Positions 1-8,945 of a DNA stretch of 64,000 nucleotides are shown one piece after another. Under the pieces are notes generated by a model. That model worked only from the letters and a program-made list of their open reading frames with translations, searched no databases and was not told the DNA's origin. A program made the translations under genes and the position numbers. Source of the DNA: Leptofilum sp965223525 (GTDB taxonomy: Bacteria > Chloroflexota > Anaerolineae > Promineifilales > Promineifilaceae); the NCBI RefSeq assembly GCF_965223525.1, contig NZ_CBDCWX010000004.1, positions 1 through 64,000 on the forward strand. The letters run 5' to 3'. How positions within the stretch are numbered: position 1 is the first letter of the stretch; each line of letters opens with the position of its first letter.

Positions 1-801
1 GAGCTAGCCATCAACGGCACCATCAACGACATCAGCATGAGCGGAGCCAAGCCCCTCTACCTCACCGTCGGCTTCATCATCGAGGAAGGGTTGCCGCTAA
101 GTGCGCTGGGCCAGATTGTAGACAGCATGGCGGCGGCAGCGGCCAAAGCGGACGTGGCTATCATCACCGGGGACACGAAGGTGGTGGACAAGGGTCATGG
201 CGATGGCGTGTTCATTAATACCAGCGGCGTTGGTATCGTGCCAGATGGCCTGGCGATTGCACCAAACCAGGCCAAGCCGGGGGATGTGGTCATTGTCAGC
301 GGCACCATTGGCGACCACGGCATGGCGATCATGAGCGTGCGCGAGGGACTGGCCTTTGAAGCACCCATTGTGAGCGATACGGCCGCTCTCAACGGCCTCA
401 TTGCCCAAATGCTGGACGTTTGCCCCAACATTCACGTGCTGCGTGACCCAACGCGGGGTGGCGTGGCCTCCTCGCTCAACGAGATTGCCCAAAGCTCCCA
501 GGTGGGCATCGTGCTAAACGAAAACAAGATTCCGGTGAATCCGGCGGTGAAGGCAGCCTGTGAACTGCTGGGGATGGATCCAATCTTTGTGGCGAATGAG
601 GGGAAATTGCTGGCGATTGTGCCAGAAAATGAGGCGGACAAAGTGGTTGCGGTGATGCGGAATCATGCGTTGGGGCGGGAAACGGCCGTTATCGGCAAAG
701 TCGTCTCAGAGCATCCCGGCATGTTGGTGGCTCGAACCGGCATCGGCGGCACGCGGGTCATCTCTATGCAAATTGGGGAGCAACTACCGCGCATTTGCTA
801 A
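1..801 (+). CDS. hypE: HypE, hydrogenase maturation protein (5'-truncated)
   Basis: This is the C-terminal part of HypE. The reading frame is open from base 1, so the start lies outside the window. HypE dehydrates the thiocarboxamide on its own C-terminal cysteine to a thiocyanate, which supplies the cyanide ligands of the [NiFe]-hydrogenase active site in the cytoplasm. The PurM/AIR-synthase-like fold shows in the DPTRGG motif near the middle and in the nucleotide-binding segments. The protein ends exactly in the diagnostic PRIC, whose terminal cysteine is the carbamoylated residue. The tail is therefore intact and the gene probably works. Upstream hyp genes would be expected to the left of the window. 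One ACGGCCGT octamer lies inside the gene. Confidence 0.95.
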   Translation, partial: ELAINGTINDISMSGAKPLYLTVGFIIEEGLPLSALGQIVDSMAAAAAKADVAIITGDTKVVDKGHGDGVFINTSGVGIVPDGLAIAPNQAKPGDVVIVSGTIGDHGMAIMSVREGLAFEAPIVSDTAALNGLIAQMLDVCPNIHVLRDPTRGGVASSLNEIAQSSQVGIVLNENKIPVNPAVKAACELLGMDPIFVANEGKLLAIVPENEADKVVAVMRNHALGRETAVIGKVVSEHPGMLVARTGIGGTRVISMQIGEQLPRIC

Positions 802-847
802 TAATCATGGTGAAATAGCGAGTTTTTCTAGAGAAAGAAGTGAAAAA

Positions 848-880
848 CGGCTGTTCTCAACAGATTGCTGAGAACAGCCG
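848..880. terminator. Perfect 12-bp hairpin after hypE
   Basis: CGGCTGTTCTCA (848-859) is followed by a 9-nt loop and its exact complement (869-880). It lies 46 bp after the hypE stop, between two convergent genes. There is no T-run behind the stem, so it may be a factor-dependent terminator or an mRNA-stabilising hairpin. Confidence 0.5.
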
Positions 881-982
881 CTTCCTCCCTGGCACAACAG
901 AGATTGCTTACGATGTATCACCTGCTGTGTCGTCAGTGCGTTCTATGTGGTAGGGCAGGTAAGGATATCCATTATGGCATGC

Positions 983-1570
983 CTAAGAGAAGTACAGGAT
1001 CGGCCCTTCTACAACGCCAGTGATACGGCCAGGCTCTCCACAATAGTCGTAGAAAGTGACCGAAACCACTAGCTTGTACGGGATTCCATGATGTTTGGCC
1101 GTAACAGTGCCGGCGGGTACTTTGACACGGTAACGATAGTAGCCATTGCCGCACGGGTTAGCACGAACGTAAATCTCACGTCCCTTACGCGGATAATTGA
1201 ACTCTTTCCCGCGCCCCATTGATTCCAGATGTAAGCGAATACACCACTTTCCATAAATCAAGGGCATTAAAGTACCTTTTAATGACCAGTAGATATCCAC
1301 ATACCAATCATCTCCGACTTTGATAACGGTGTTCGGGGCTACGCCGCTATCCAGAACACTGGCTTCAATGTGTCCGTACAAATGCGGGGATTTTGGAGGG
1401 AATGGCGTTTGGAAGACACCTGGATACCGCTGAACCCAGGGAGGTAAAATACCATCCATCGTAGACTCAAGACTGTTTGCAGGTTCTGGTAGAGAGTCTC
1501 CATTGTTAACGTTGCTCACGGATACATTCTCATCATTTTCTACTTCAAATACTAATTCATTGTCAGACAT
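983..1570 (-). CDS. Hypothetical protein, 195 aa
   Basis: I do not recognise this protein. It starts at an ATG preceded by a good AAGGAG six bases upstream. The first 45 residues are acidic and Asn/Ser-rich and look disordered. From about residue 50 it is rich in aromatic and beta-forming residues (many Tyr, Trp, Val and Gly), which suggests a small beta-sandwich domain. There is no signal peptide or membrane segment. The gene is divergent from the STAND gene across 300 bp of AT-rich DNA and convergent with hypE. It has no ACGGCCGT octamer, like the STAND block to its right, so it may belong to the same acquired segment. Confidence 0.6.
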   Translation of the reverse strand: MSDNELVFEVENDENVSVSNVNNGDSLPEPANSLESTMDGILPPWVQRYPGVFQTPFPPKSPHLYGHIEASVLDSGVAPNTVIKVGDDWYVDIYWSLKGTLMPLIYGKWCIRLHLESMGRGKEFNYPRKGREIYVRANPCGNGYYRYRVKVPAGTVTAKHHGIPYKLVVSVTFYDYCGEPGRITGVVEGPILYFS

Positions 1571-1873
1571 TTTTTACTCCTTGTAAAATAAAAACGACTA
1601 CTCATTCTTTAGGACAGAAATTAGAGATAACGCTTAATCAAACACAGATAAACCACCTCCTCAATTAACTAGCCTGCGAAACCCTTTTCGCCTTTTCAGT
1701 GTTGTACAATTCAGAACGTTGCCGAACATCGAGTTTCTCAGAATATTCACTTATGGATTACCAGGGTTGTTGGAATTTGTGGAATGATGTATTGGCATTT
1801 CATGACCATCATAATCTGTTTGCCGGGTGATTACTAAGCCATAGTTGATTAAATCGGATGAAACGAGGAAGTG
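1571..1873. other. AT-rich divergent intergenic region
   Basis: This stretch separates the 195-aa gene on the minus strand from the STAND gene on the plus strand, so promoters for both should lie here. I see no convincing -35/-10 pair, no RNA gene and no long inverted repeat. GAGGA just before 1874 is the ribosome binding site that favours the ATG at 1874 over the adjacent GTG at 1871. Confidence 0.4.
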
Positions 1874-4306
1874 ATGACAGTTTCTTTAGCAGATTTGGTA
1901 AGCAAATATAAAGAACGCTCTGGATTGAGCTTCAGTCAGATTTCGCAAAAATCTGGTGTGCCTGCAAAAACCATCACAAGCTGGGCTAATGGTTTTGTCA
2001 AGCGTCCTAGGCATTGGAGAGATTTAGTTTCATCTGCTAAAGTGTTGGGGTTGACAAAGGCTGAAGTTGACGAACTTTTGCAAACGGCTGGACATTCTCC
2101 AATTGATACTTTATTAGGCGTTGCCGATGAAAAAGGACAAAAATTGCTGAGTGGCTGGCAGGAGAAAGCCCCTCCTATTCAACTACCACGCCTCCATATT
2201 CACGAGTTTATTGGCAGATTAGAGGAACAACAGATAGTAACTGAAAGATTGCTCAAAAATGAGCGGCTCTGTGCCATTCAAGGAATGGGCGGGATAGGAA
2301 AAACATCATTGGCAGTGCATATAGCTCAATCATTAGCACCCCAATTTCGGGATGGCATTCTTTGGGCAGACATGCGAAACTTGGAAAATGACCAAATATT
2401 GGAAAATTGGGCTCTAGCTTACGACGTTGATATAAGCGCACTTTCAAATGTAGAAGGTCGCGCTTCATATATGTGGGGCGTGCTAACGGGTAAAAACACA
2501 CTCATCATTTTGGATGATGCAACCAGTTTGCAACGTGTGAAACAACTTATTCCTTCGCAACTAGCCGATTGCTCCATACTCGTCACAACGAGACAAAAAA
2601 CAATAGCACACGGTTTGACACCTGTTGATGAGGCAATTGTGTCCTTGCAGCCAATGCGGGAACAAAACAGCTTACAACTCCTGCAAGATTCATTGGGTTT
2701 TAGCTTTGCAGAAGCTCCCCAGTTTGTTAAGCAGGAAATTTGTGAATTGTTGGGGTATTTGCCATTGGCAGTTAATATTTTCGCTCGTCGAGCGAGATTG
2801 TTGATGGCACCTTTGCCCATGTTGTTAGAACAACTTCGCAGCATTCGTACGCGATTAAACCGACTTCAAGTAGGTGATGAAGCTGTCCGAACTGCGTTTG
2901 AGCAAAGTTGGGAATTATTGGAAGGTACGCTTCAACAAGCCTTTCGGTTATTAGCACTTTTTTCTGGACGTTCATTTTCGTTAGAAGCTTTTGCCCATAT
3001 TGCAAATATAGATTTGCTAATGGCAACGACGACACTAGGTGAATTATATGCACTGTTTTTACTAGAGATTGTGTCAGAGGAGCCCCGCCGCTATAAACAG
3101 CACCCCTTACTTGCTAGCTTTGCCCATGAGAAAGCGAACAATCCACCTGAACTTTATCTTCAAGTGTCAGCCTATTATCAAACGTATGCTGAAGAACATA
3201 CCCCAAATTACGAAGTATTGCGGGAAGATTGGCAAAATATCATGGCTGGAATGCGGCATGCTTACACACAACAAAGCTGGGAACTGGTGCTCGATTATGT
3301 CGGAACATTACAGCCTGTTTGGTTTACCCAGGCACAATATAGCAGCGCAAGACAGGGTTATGGTTGGGCAGATGAGGCCGCTTTAGCCGCAAGTAATGAA
3401 AAACAGTTGGCTGATATCCAACTGCACTGGGGTATTGCTTGCCTAGAGCAATCTGATTATTTGGAAGCAGCTCAAAAGCTTAAGAAGAGTTTGGATTTGT
3501 TTCAAAGCGTAGAAGATGCCCAGGGAATAGCAAACGCGCATTATCATTCGGCGCGGGTTCAGCTTGAACAAGATAGTTATGATGAAGCAGAACAGGCTTT
3601 ACAAGAAGCGTGGCATCACTACCAGATTGTTGAGGATGTGAGTGGTATGGCAAACTCGCTGTACCGTATGGGGAATATTGCATACCATCGGGCTGAATAT
3701 GAAGAGGCGACTAAACTTTGCCACGATGCCCTTAAACTGCAAAGAGAGCTAAGCAACCAGTTAGGGATTCTAAAAGTATTGTTGCGCTTAACGATGATTG
3801 CGCTAGCACAAGAGTATGTTGATGAGGCACAAAGCTACTGTGCTGATGCCCTTTTATTGAGTGAGGCATTAGATGATCAGGCCGAAACAGCTCGTACTTA
3901 TTACACATTTGCCAATCTATGCAGACAGCAGAGCGAGTTTGAAATGGCGAGGGATTATATTGAAAGAAGTCTTGATCTCTTCCAGCAAATGGGCGATCGG
4001 TCTTCAGAGGCGAATGCGCTTAATGTGGCGGCATTGATTGAATTGGATTGGGGTAAGGCCGATTTGGCACAGGCAAAATACCACCTGGCTTATGAACATG
4101 CCCGCCAAAGCCAAGAGATCAGCAAACAGCTTGATTTTCAATTTGGTATTGCTAATGCTAGATTGACATTAGGCCGCATTTATAGGCGGCAAGATAATGT
4201 GGAGGCAGCTTGCCAAGAATGGGAAGCTGCCTTGACAATTGCCAGGACAATCAAAAGTAACTTGTTAGAAACAAGATTGAATGAATTGAATGACAGGTTT
4301 TGTTAA
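1874..4306 (+). CDS. HTH–NB-ARC–TPR STAND-family ATPase
   Basis: This is an 810-residue STAND NTPase. Residues 5-75 look like a helix-turn-helix domain of the XRE type (SQISQKSGVPAKTITSW). The NB-ARC domain follows, with Walker A GMGGIGKTS near residue 140 and Walker B LIILDDA near 212. A sensor-type LVTTR and a GYLPLAV motif (GLPL box) come after. From about residue 480 to the end there are TPR-like helical repeats with the pattern A-x3-Y-x6-A. Such proteins keep an ATPase switch closed until the C-terminal repeats meet a ligand. They serve as transcription regulators or as antiviral NLR-like sensors. The gene ends 17 bp from a convergent metallopeptidase gene, and both are AT-rich without the local octamer. 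Defence or regulatory role is inference; the domain order is clear. Confidence 0.85.
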   Translation: MTVSLADLVSKYKERSGLSFSQISQKSGVPAKTITSWANGFVKRPRHWRDLVSSAKVLGLTKAEVDELLQTAGHSPIDTLLGVADEKGQKLLSGWQEKAPPIQLPRLHIHEFIGRLEEQQIVTERLLKNERLCAIQGMGGIGKTSLAVHIAQSLAPQFRDGILWADMRNLENDQILENWALAYDVDISALSNVEGRASYMWGVLTGKNTLIILDDATSLQRVKQLIPSQLADCSILVTTRQKTIAHGLTPVDEAIVSLQPMREQNSLQLLQDSLGFSFAEAPQFVKQEICELLGYLPLAVNIFARRARLLMAPLPMLLEQLRSIRTRLNRLQVGDEAVRTAFEQSWELLEGTLQQAFRLLALFSGRSFSLEAFAHIANIDLLMATTTLGELYALFLLEIVSEEPRRYKQHPLLASFAHEKANNPPELYLQVSAYYQTYAEEHTPNYEVLREDWQNIMAGMRHAYTQQSWELVLDYVGTLQPVWFTQAQYSSARQGYGWADEAALAASNEKQLADIQLHWGIACLEQSDYLEAAQKLKKSLDLFQSVEDAQGIANAHYHSARVQLEQDSYDEAEQALQEAWHHYQIVEDVSGMANSLYRMGNIAYHRAEYEEATKLCHDALKLQRELSNQLGILKVLLRLTMIALAQEYVDEAQSYCADALLLSEALDDQAETARTYYTFANLCRQQSEFEMARDYIERSLDLFQQMGDRSSEANALNVAALIELDWGKADLAQAKYHLAYEHARQSQEISKQLDFQFGIANARLTLGRIYRRQDNVEAACQEWEAALTIARTIKSNLLETRLNELNDRFC

Positions 4307-4323
4307 ACGTGTAGTTAGATTGA

Positions 4324-5853
4324 TTATCCAACAACAGGTTCAGTTTCTGGTCCTTTGAGTGTCCAGCCGCCCGCTGCAAAAACGGGTAACCAAATATGTG
4401 GTGGAATATTTTCATTACCGCGCAGACCTTGAATAAAATCAATCAGTTGATCTTCCAATGAATCTGTTATTGCTTGAATTTCAGTCTCGTTAGGATAATT
4501 AATTGAGTTTTCCTCCTCAGGAAATTCCTTGTAAAGTTGATCTAATTGAAACTTGAGCTGCGCCATATTTTCTGGAGCGTAATAATTAATAGGTTCGTTA
4601 ACCGACTTTGACCATAACTTATCTTCCTCAGGCTTGCCAAGAATCTCAATAATTTTTTTGACAATTTCTTTCAAGTAATCTTTAGCCTGATCAATAGACA
4701 CATTTTCAAAATGTGGTTGCGAATCCGTTAATCCCCAGTCAGTATTAGATAAAAAGGAACTCCTCTCTAATGCTCTTGTTTTCTCATGATATTCCCAGTG
4801 GTTTTTTAATCCTTTAATAACAGCATCTGGGATTAGATTGTCGAGTTGTTCCAATGCATATATGTAAATCCAGGAGCGCAACAATGGTATTGGATGAGCA
4901 CCATCATCGTAGACAAAGTGAGTTGGCAACTGGCTGAGAAGCATGTCTTGGAATCTTAAAGCAATAACAGGCCCAGCTATAATTGTTCCATAAACATCTG
5001 AAAATATCTCTTCCATCCATTTCAGCAACCATTTGGGATATCCTCTAAACTCAAGGGCTAAGTAATTTGGTATTGGCACTCCGTCAATTCTACCGTGCCA
5101 ATAAACATGATGGCCGACTTCGTGAGCAATTGCTAAATAATCTGCATCCCAAGTAGTGCATGAAAACGGAATGCCAATTAATGCCGCATTTGCATAAGGA
5201 ATCACCCGAACAGATGCAGACTTTTGAAAATAGGTTATAGGAACAGTGGGGTCTATTAATTTTCCCTCAGCAAATTGAAGAGCATCCTTAGCAAACCAAT
5301 CAGCAATTTGTAAAGTGCTTTTTTCCTCATCACTTCCCTGCTCTCTTTGTTGGAAAGCTCGTTGAATTACCGAAAGGTCAAAGTAGGATTGGTCAAGAAG
5401 TGTACGTATAACGTAACTTACTGGATGGCGTGGTGAAGCCAGTAAAGTTGGAGCAGTCCGAAATCTTGGAAAAAAAATTTCAATAAGTTCTGTCGGTAAA
5501 ATGATTCGCTGAGGATCATCATCAGGAGAATATAAAAGACGAGAATAAGGAAAAAGTGTATGTAAATCAGATAATTTGTTATTGTGTAGCCAGGGTAGCA
5601 GATTGATGTTTAGTCCCTGAGGAGTATAAACGAGAGCCAGTGATTTTTGTGCTTGTTCATCGTAGAAAAGACCAGAAAAGAAGTTAAATCGCTTAGTAGT
5701 GAAATTGTGAAGAATATTCACCAATCGTTGATACCATGCTTTTTCGATTTGCAAATTGCCTTGATCATCATTAACAGAATTTGCCACAGATTGTTGAGAA
5801 ACTCCAAGAGCTTCATAACGATCATCCCAATGTTGTTGCCCTAGATTAGCCAT
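4324..5853 (-). CDS. HExxH zinc metallopeptidase-like protein, 509 aa
   Basis: The start at 5853 is chosen because AAGGAG stands six bases before this ATG; an in-frame ATG 24 bases upstream lacks a site. Residues 244-249 read HEVGHH, the HExxH zinc site. About 35 residues later comes WMEEIFSDVYG, which fits the glutamate third ligand of gluzincins followed by the conserved Asp and Gly. There is no signal peptide or clear membrane helix, so the protein is probably cytoplasmic. I do not recognise the family beyond this core. It is convergent with the STAND ATPase and shares its base composition, which suggests joint acquisition. The peptidase might be an effector or an accessory of the STAND sensor. 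That link is inference. Confidence 0.75.
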   Translation of the reverse strand: MANLGQQHWDDRYEALGVSQQSVANSVNDDQGNLQIEKAWYQRLVNILHNFTTKRFNFFSGLFYDEQAQKSLALVYTPQGLNINLLPWLHNNKLSDLHTLFPYSRLLYSPDDDPQRIILPTELIEIFFPRFRTAPTLLASPRHPVSYVIRTLLDQSYFDLSVIQRAFQQREQGSDEEKSTLQIADWFAKDALQFAEGKLIDPTVPITYFQKSASVRVIPYANAALIGIPFSCTTWDADYLAIAHEVGHHVYWHGRIDGVPIPNYLALEFRGYPKWLLKWMEEIFSDVYGTIIAGPVIALRFQDMLLSQLPTHFVYDDGAHPIPLLRSWIYIYALEQLDNLIPDAVIKGLKNHWEYHEKTRALERSSFLSNTDWGLTDSQPHFENVSIDQAKDYLKEIVKKIIEILGKPEEDKLWSKSVNEPINYYAPENMAQLKFQLDQLYKEFPEEENSINYPNETEIQAITDSLEDQLIDFIQGLRGNENIPPHIWLPVFAAGGWTLKGPETEPVVG

Positions 5854-6218
5854 GATTTTCTCCTTGCGAAAATGCAATAATCCCCGTAATCAAAAATATA
5901 TAGATGCCCCTGTCCTTTTGATTAAAGTAAAGTTTCTAAGGCACATTCCAAGGCATCTCAGGAAGGTTTTTAGCTCTCTGAGCATTCCTTTTCGTTATTT
6001 GCCTTTTTAAAAAAGTATAGTGATAATCTTTCAAATAAACAGTAACTATTTGGATGAATTTGGATGAATTTTTCCACAAATAGACTTGGAACCATTTGGC
6101 ACATTGAACGTTGGTACAAACTCTCGGCTATAATGGCCGGGATGATATATTATCAATTCTGGCATTATAGCTTGGTTTGATAGGAGCAAATGCTTCTAAG
6201 TTTCCAATTGTTGGTTAG
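5854..6218. other. AT-rich intergenic region with a 10-bp tandem repeat
   Basis: No gene is visible here. TGGATGAATT occurs twice in direct tandem at 6051-6070. The region carries the promoter of the metallopeptidase gene and follows the end of the DUF624 gene. A TATAAT at about 6129 on the plus strand has no downstream gene and a poor -35 partner, so I do not call it a promoter. Confidence 0.35.
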
Positions 6219-6890
6219 CTAGATTTCCCCTGCTTTCAATTCTAGCCCCAACGCCTGAAAATCTTCAGCATCCAAATACCGCTTCATGACGCGCCAAGCC
6301 CCCCAGTAGGTGAGGAGCGCAGCCGCTGCAAAGGTGAGGATGAGAAAGGTGACGCGCGGCAAAAACACGCTGACTGCCAATGGTGTCATTGCCATCATAG
6401 CTACCCAAATCCCCCAAAATAAATGCGCCACGGAGAGCCGCAAACCATTCTTCAACCAGCTTCTCAAAGGCGGGTCTAGCGTGACCAACAGCGGCCACAG
6501 ATACACATTTGCCACAATGAGAAACAAGCCAAACAGGGATGTGATAATGAAGGCAGGCAAAGCGATAGATGAGTCAAAGCCATTTTGCCAAATGAAAAAC
6601 AAATTAAGGCCAATCAATCCGCCAAGAAGCAAATCAATAACGCCCAGAACTGTTGCTTTACGCCAGTAGCGGCGAACGGCCGTCCAAAATGTAACCAGTG
6701 GTGCATCCGCCGATTGCCCCCGCGCCCATGGCGCAACGGAAGCAAATAGTGCGGCCGTTACGGCCGGAATGGTGACAATAAGCAGTGAGCCACCCAGCCA
6801 CAGCATGTTGAATAAAATAAAATTTGTGAGCGTGTTAAAAAACGCCAATAAGTTAGATGGGGAGCCGTCGTTTTGTTTAAACAAGGTCAT
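6219..6890 (-). CDS. DUF624 family membrane protein (YesL-like)
   Basis: This is a 223-residue integral membrane protein with about five hydrophobic helices. The first reads FILFNMLWLGGSLLIVTIPAVTAA. An aromatic NVYLWPLL segment lies in the middle and AAAALLTYWGAW near the end. The layout matches the DUF624/YesL family, found beside sugar ABC transporters in Firmicutes and Chloroflexota; its biochemical function is unknown. No transporter genes are beside it here. It lies 5 bp downstream of the thioesterase gene on the same strand, so the two are probably co-transcribed with xdhC. Confidence 0.75.
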   Translation of the reverse strand: MTLFKQNDGSPSNLLAFFNTLTNFILFNMLWLGGSLLIVTIPAVTAALFASVAPWARGQSADAPLVTFWTAVRRYWRKATVLGVIDLLLGGLIGLNLFFIWQNGFDSSIALPAFIITSLFGLFLIVANVYLWPLLVTLDPPLRSWLKNGLRLSVAHLFWGIWVAMMAMTPLAVSVFLPRVTFLILTFAAAALLTYWGAWRVMKRYLDAEDFQALGLELKAGEI

Positions 6891-6895
6891 GTTGG

Positions 6896-7360
6896 TTATC
6901 TTGGCTCAGATTGTTTTTTTCGCACGTAGATCGTTTTCTTTACGCTGGCCACAAGCACATCTTGTTCATCTTTAATCTCAACGATGAAGTTGGGAAAATA
7001 TTTTTCACCATTTGCCGTATTTTGCCTTATTTCTGCCAAAACCTCATCTGAAATGCTGATGACAGAATGGACTTTGCTTTTACCGGGCTTAATAAAATCT
7101 ATCTCGGCTGCTTTGTCCCAAACTATGTACTCTCTGCCTAGTAGCTGCATCAAAAGCAGCATCAGGTGGGGGTCAACCATCGAATAAAGGCTGCCGCCAA
7201 ACTGTGTACCCACAAAGTTCCGATTGTACCAACGCAGAGACATAGAAACGTTTAGCTCTTTCCAATCCTCGCTGATGTGGCTGATTTTAACGCCAGCTCC
7301 AAGATAGGGCGGGTAGATGTTGAGCAACCATTTCAGCAGTTTGGGCGTCATTTTCATCAA
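6896..7360 (-). CDS. DUF4442 hotdog-fold thioesterase-like protein
   Basis: This 154-residue protein has the hotdog pattern of DUF4442/PaaI-like thioesterases. A central stretch reads NRNFVGTQFGGSLYSMVDP, in which a long helix follows a Gly-Gly-Ser turn, with beta strands before and after it. The family is thought to hydrolyse acyl-CoA or acyl-ACP thioesters; the substrate here is unknown. The start codon overlaps the end of the upstream xdhC-like gene by 4 bp, which indicates translational coupling. Confidence 0.75.
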   Translation of the reverse strand: MMKMTPKLLKWLLNIYPPYLGAGVKISHISEDWKELNVSMSLRWYNRNFVGTQFGGSLYSMVDPHLMLLLMQLLGREYIVWDKAAEIDFIKPGKSKVHSVISISDEVLAEIRQNTANGEKYFPNFIVEIKDEQDVLVASVKKTIYVRKKQSEPR

Positions 7361-8376
7361 TTTCCACTCCGTGCCTGTATGATCTCGGCCATGATAGCGA
7401 GGGCGATTTCTTCTGGCGTTTGGGCAGCAATGTCTAGCCCGATGGGGGCGTGAATACGGCCGATTTCCACCTCGCTAAAGCCATAGCCGCGCAGCCGCTC
7501 CACGCGCTTGGCGTGAGTTTTCTTGCTGCCGAGAGCACCAATGTAGAATGGCTTGGTTTTGAGGATGATTTTCAGAGCCGGGTCGTCAATTTTGGGGTCG
7601 TGGGTGAGTAGGGCAACGGCCGTTTCCTCCGTAATCTCCACCTGCTCAAACGCTTTGTCAGGCCAGGCTTGAATCAGTTTGTCAACGTGCGGAAACCGCT
7701 CCTTGCTGCCAAAAGCGCGGCGTGGATCTATGACCAGAGTGCGGTAGCCTAGTGTCTTGGCAAAGTTAGTAAGGGCAATGGCGATATGAACGCCACCCAC
7801 CACGATCAACGTCGGGGCGGGGCGCACGGTGTCTATGAAAATTTCAACATCGTCATTAAGCTGAACGCGCTGTGGGTGAACGGCCGTTCCCTCAGCGGCA
7901 ATCGCTTGTGCATCCAATGCGGCATCCCCCAGCGTGCCAAGCTGCTCCCCAACATGGCTAACGGCCAGCTTGCGCCCCAGCAATGCTTCTGGCCCGCGAA
8001 TAACGGTGATAGCTGCCCCCGCTTCGTCGTTTTGGACGAGGTTGTGGATGAATTGGATAACGGCCGTATCCAATGGTTCCACAAAAATTTCAATCGTGCC
8101 GCCACAGGCCAGCCCTACGCCCCAGGCAGTCTCATCGGCAACGCCGTAATGCAGTAATTTAGGGTGGTTGGTTTGCAGAACGGCCGTACCTTCCTCAAAC
8201 ACCGCTCCTTCCACACAGCCCCCACTGACTGATCCAGCAATACGGCCGTCTGGCGTCATCGCCATCTTGGCACCCACCTTGCGCGGCGCAGAGCCCCAAG
8301 TTTGAATCACCGTCGCCAGAGCCACAGGTTTCTCAGTTTCCAACCATTGAATGATGTCTGTAAGCACCTCTTTCAT
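7357..8376 (-). CDS. XdhC/CoxI family molybdenum hydroxylase accessory protein
   Basis: Both XdhC domains are present in 339 residues. The N-terminal one carries the GSAPRKVGAKM and GSVSGGCVEG motifs. The C-terminal Rossmann part contains IVVGGVHIAIAL and the conserved GALGSKKTHAKR segment. XdhC binds the molybdenum cofactor, promotes its sulfuration and inserts it into xanthine-dehydrogenase-type enzymes. No molybdenum hydroxylase subunit is in the window, but CoxE- and CoxD-like genes lie 2-4 kb upstream on the same strand. Four ACGGCCGT octamers fall within the gene. A weak ribosome binding site leaves the exact start open. Confidence 0.88.
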   Translation of the reverse strand: MKEVLTDIIQWLETEKPVALATVIQTWGSAPRKVGAKMAMTPDGRIAGSVSGGCVEGAVFEEGTAVLQTNHPKLLHYGVADETAWGVGLACGGTIEIFVEPLDTAVIQFIHNLVQNDEAGAAITVIRGPEALLGRKLAVSHVGEQLGTLGDAALDAQAIAAEGTAVHPQRVQLNDDVEIFIDTVRPAPTLIVVGGVHIAIALTNFAKTLGYRTLVIDPRRAFGSKERFPHVDKLIQAWPDKAFEQVEITEETAVALLTHDPKIDDPALKIILKTKPFYIGALGSKKTHAKRVERLRGYGFSEVEIGRIHAPIGLDIAAQTPEEIALAIMAEIIQARSGN

Positions 8377-8378
8377 TT

Positions 8379-8933
8379 TTAGCTTATCTGAGGGTCAAAC
8401 ACTTCTCGAACCCTATACAAAAAGTATCCAATACCATATTCTGACTTGCGTTGAACAAAATTGGAGAAAAGAAGGTCAACAGCTTCATTTTGGATTCGAG
8501 CTAAATGCCTCTTCAATTGATGATCCCTAACTTGACTGTGTGCAGATACTGGAAATATTGGAAACAGAACATAGCCAATTTTGTTTGATGGCAAGCCCTT
8601 CAGTTTATGAATATCTTTAATGACTCCTGTGATATTGTTAGTGATTGGTCGTGAACGATTTTCAACACCTGCAAAGCGAAAATTTGTATTAACTGTTTTT
8701 AACATGATGAAACTAGTTGCATGATTTTCAGCAACAGCAATATCGGCAAAATGTAGCCGTTCTGAAACCTGATAAGATTCTTCTAAGGTTACTTTGAAAC
8801 CAGCCGTTTGAAGAGAAGCGGCTAACTCTAGTTTAAACCAGCCTTCAAATTTGGCTCTTTGTTTTATGGGAATGGCCAATTCTTGTTTGCTTAAAATGAT
8901 AGGAATAACCTGAGTGAGACAGGTTGATAACAT
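8379..8933 (-). CDS. Hypothetical protein, possible PD-(D/E)xK-like fold
   Basis: I do not recognise this 184-residue protein. The segment KFEGWFKLELAASL followed by FADIAVAENHATSFIMLK resembles the Glu ... Asp ... (x)xK layout of PD-(D/E)xK nuclease folds, with an acidic residue starting a strand and a lysine ending the next. The canonical acidic residue two before the lysine is replaced by Met, so catalysis is doubtful. It is more AT-rich than its neighbours and lies 2 bp before the xdhC-like gene, downstream of the CAP-domain gene on the same strand. Function unknown. Confidence 0.55.
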   Translation of the reverse strand: MLSTCLTQVIPIILSKQELAIPIKQRAKFEGWFKLELAASLQTAGFKVTLEESYQVSERLHFADIAVAENHATSFIMLKTVNTNFRFAGVENRSRPITNNITGVIKDIHKLKGLPSNKIGYVLFPIFPVSAHSQVRDHQLKRHLARIQNEAVDLLFSNFVQRKSEYGIGYFLYRVREVFDPQIS

Positions 8934-8945
8934 TATTCACTTCCC

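Noticed and set aside
97..492. 131-residue frame on the minus strand in hypE
   Set aside because: hypE has clear motifs in this region; the antisense frame has no start signal or known domain.
983..1570. Functional link of the 195-aa protein with the STAND ATPase
   Set aside because: The genes are divergent and no motif ties them; shared base composition alone is too weak.
6104..6134. TTGAAC ... TATAAT promoter on the plus strand
   Set aside because: The spacer is 19 bp and no gene on this strand follows.
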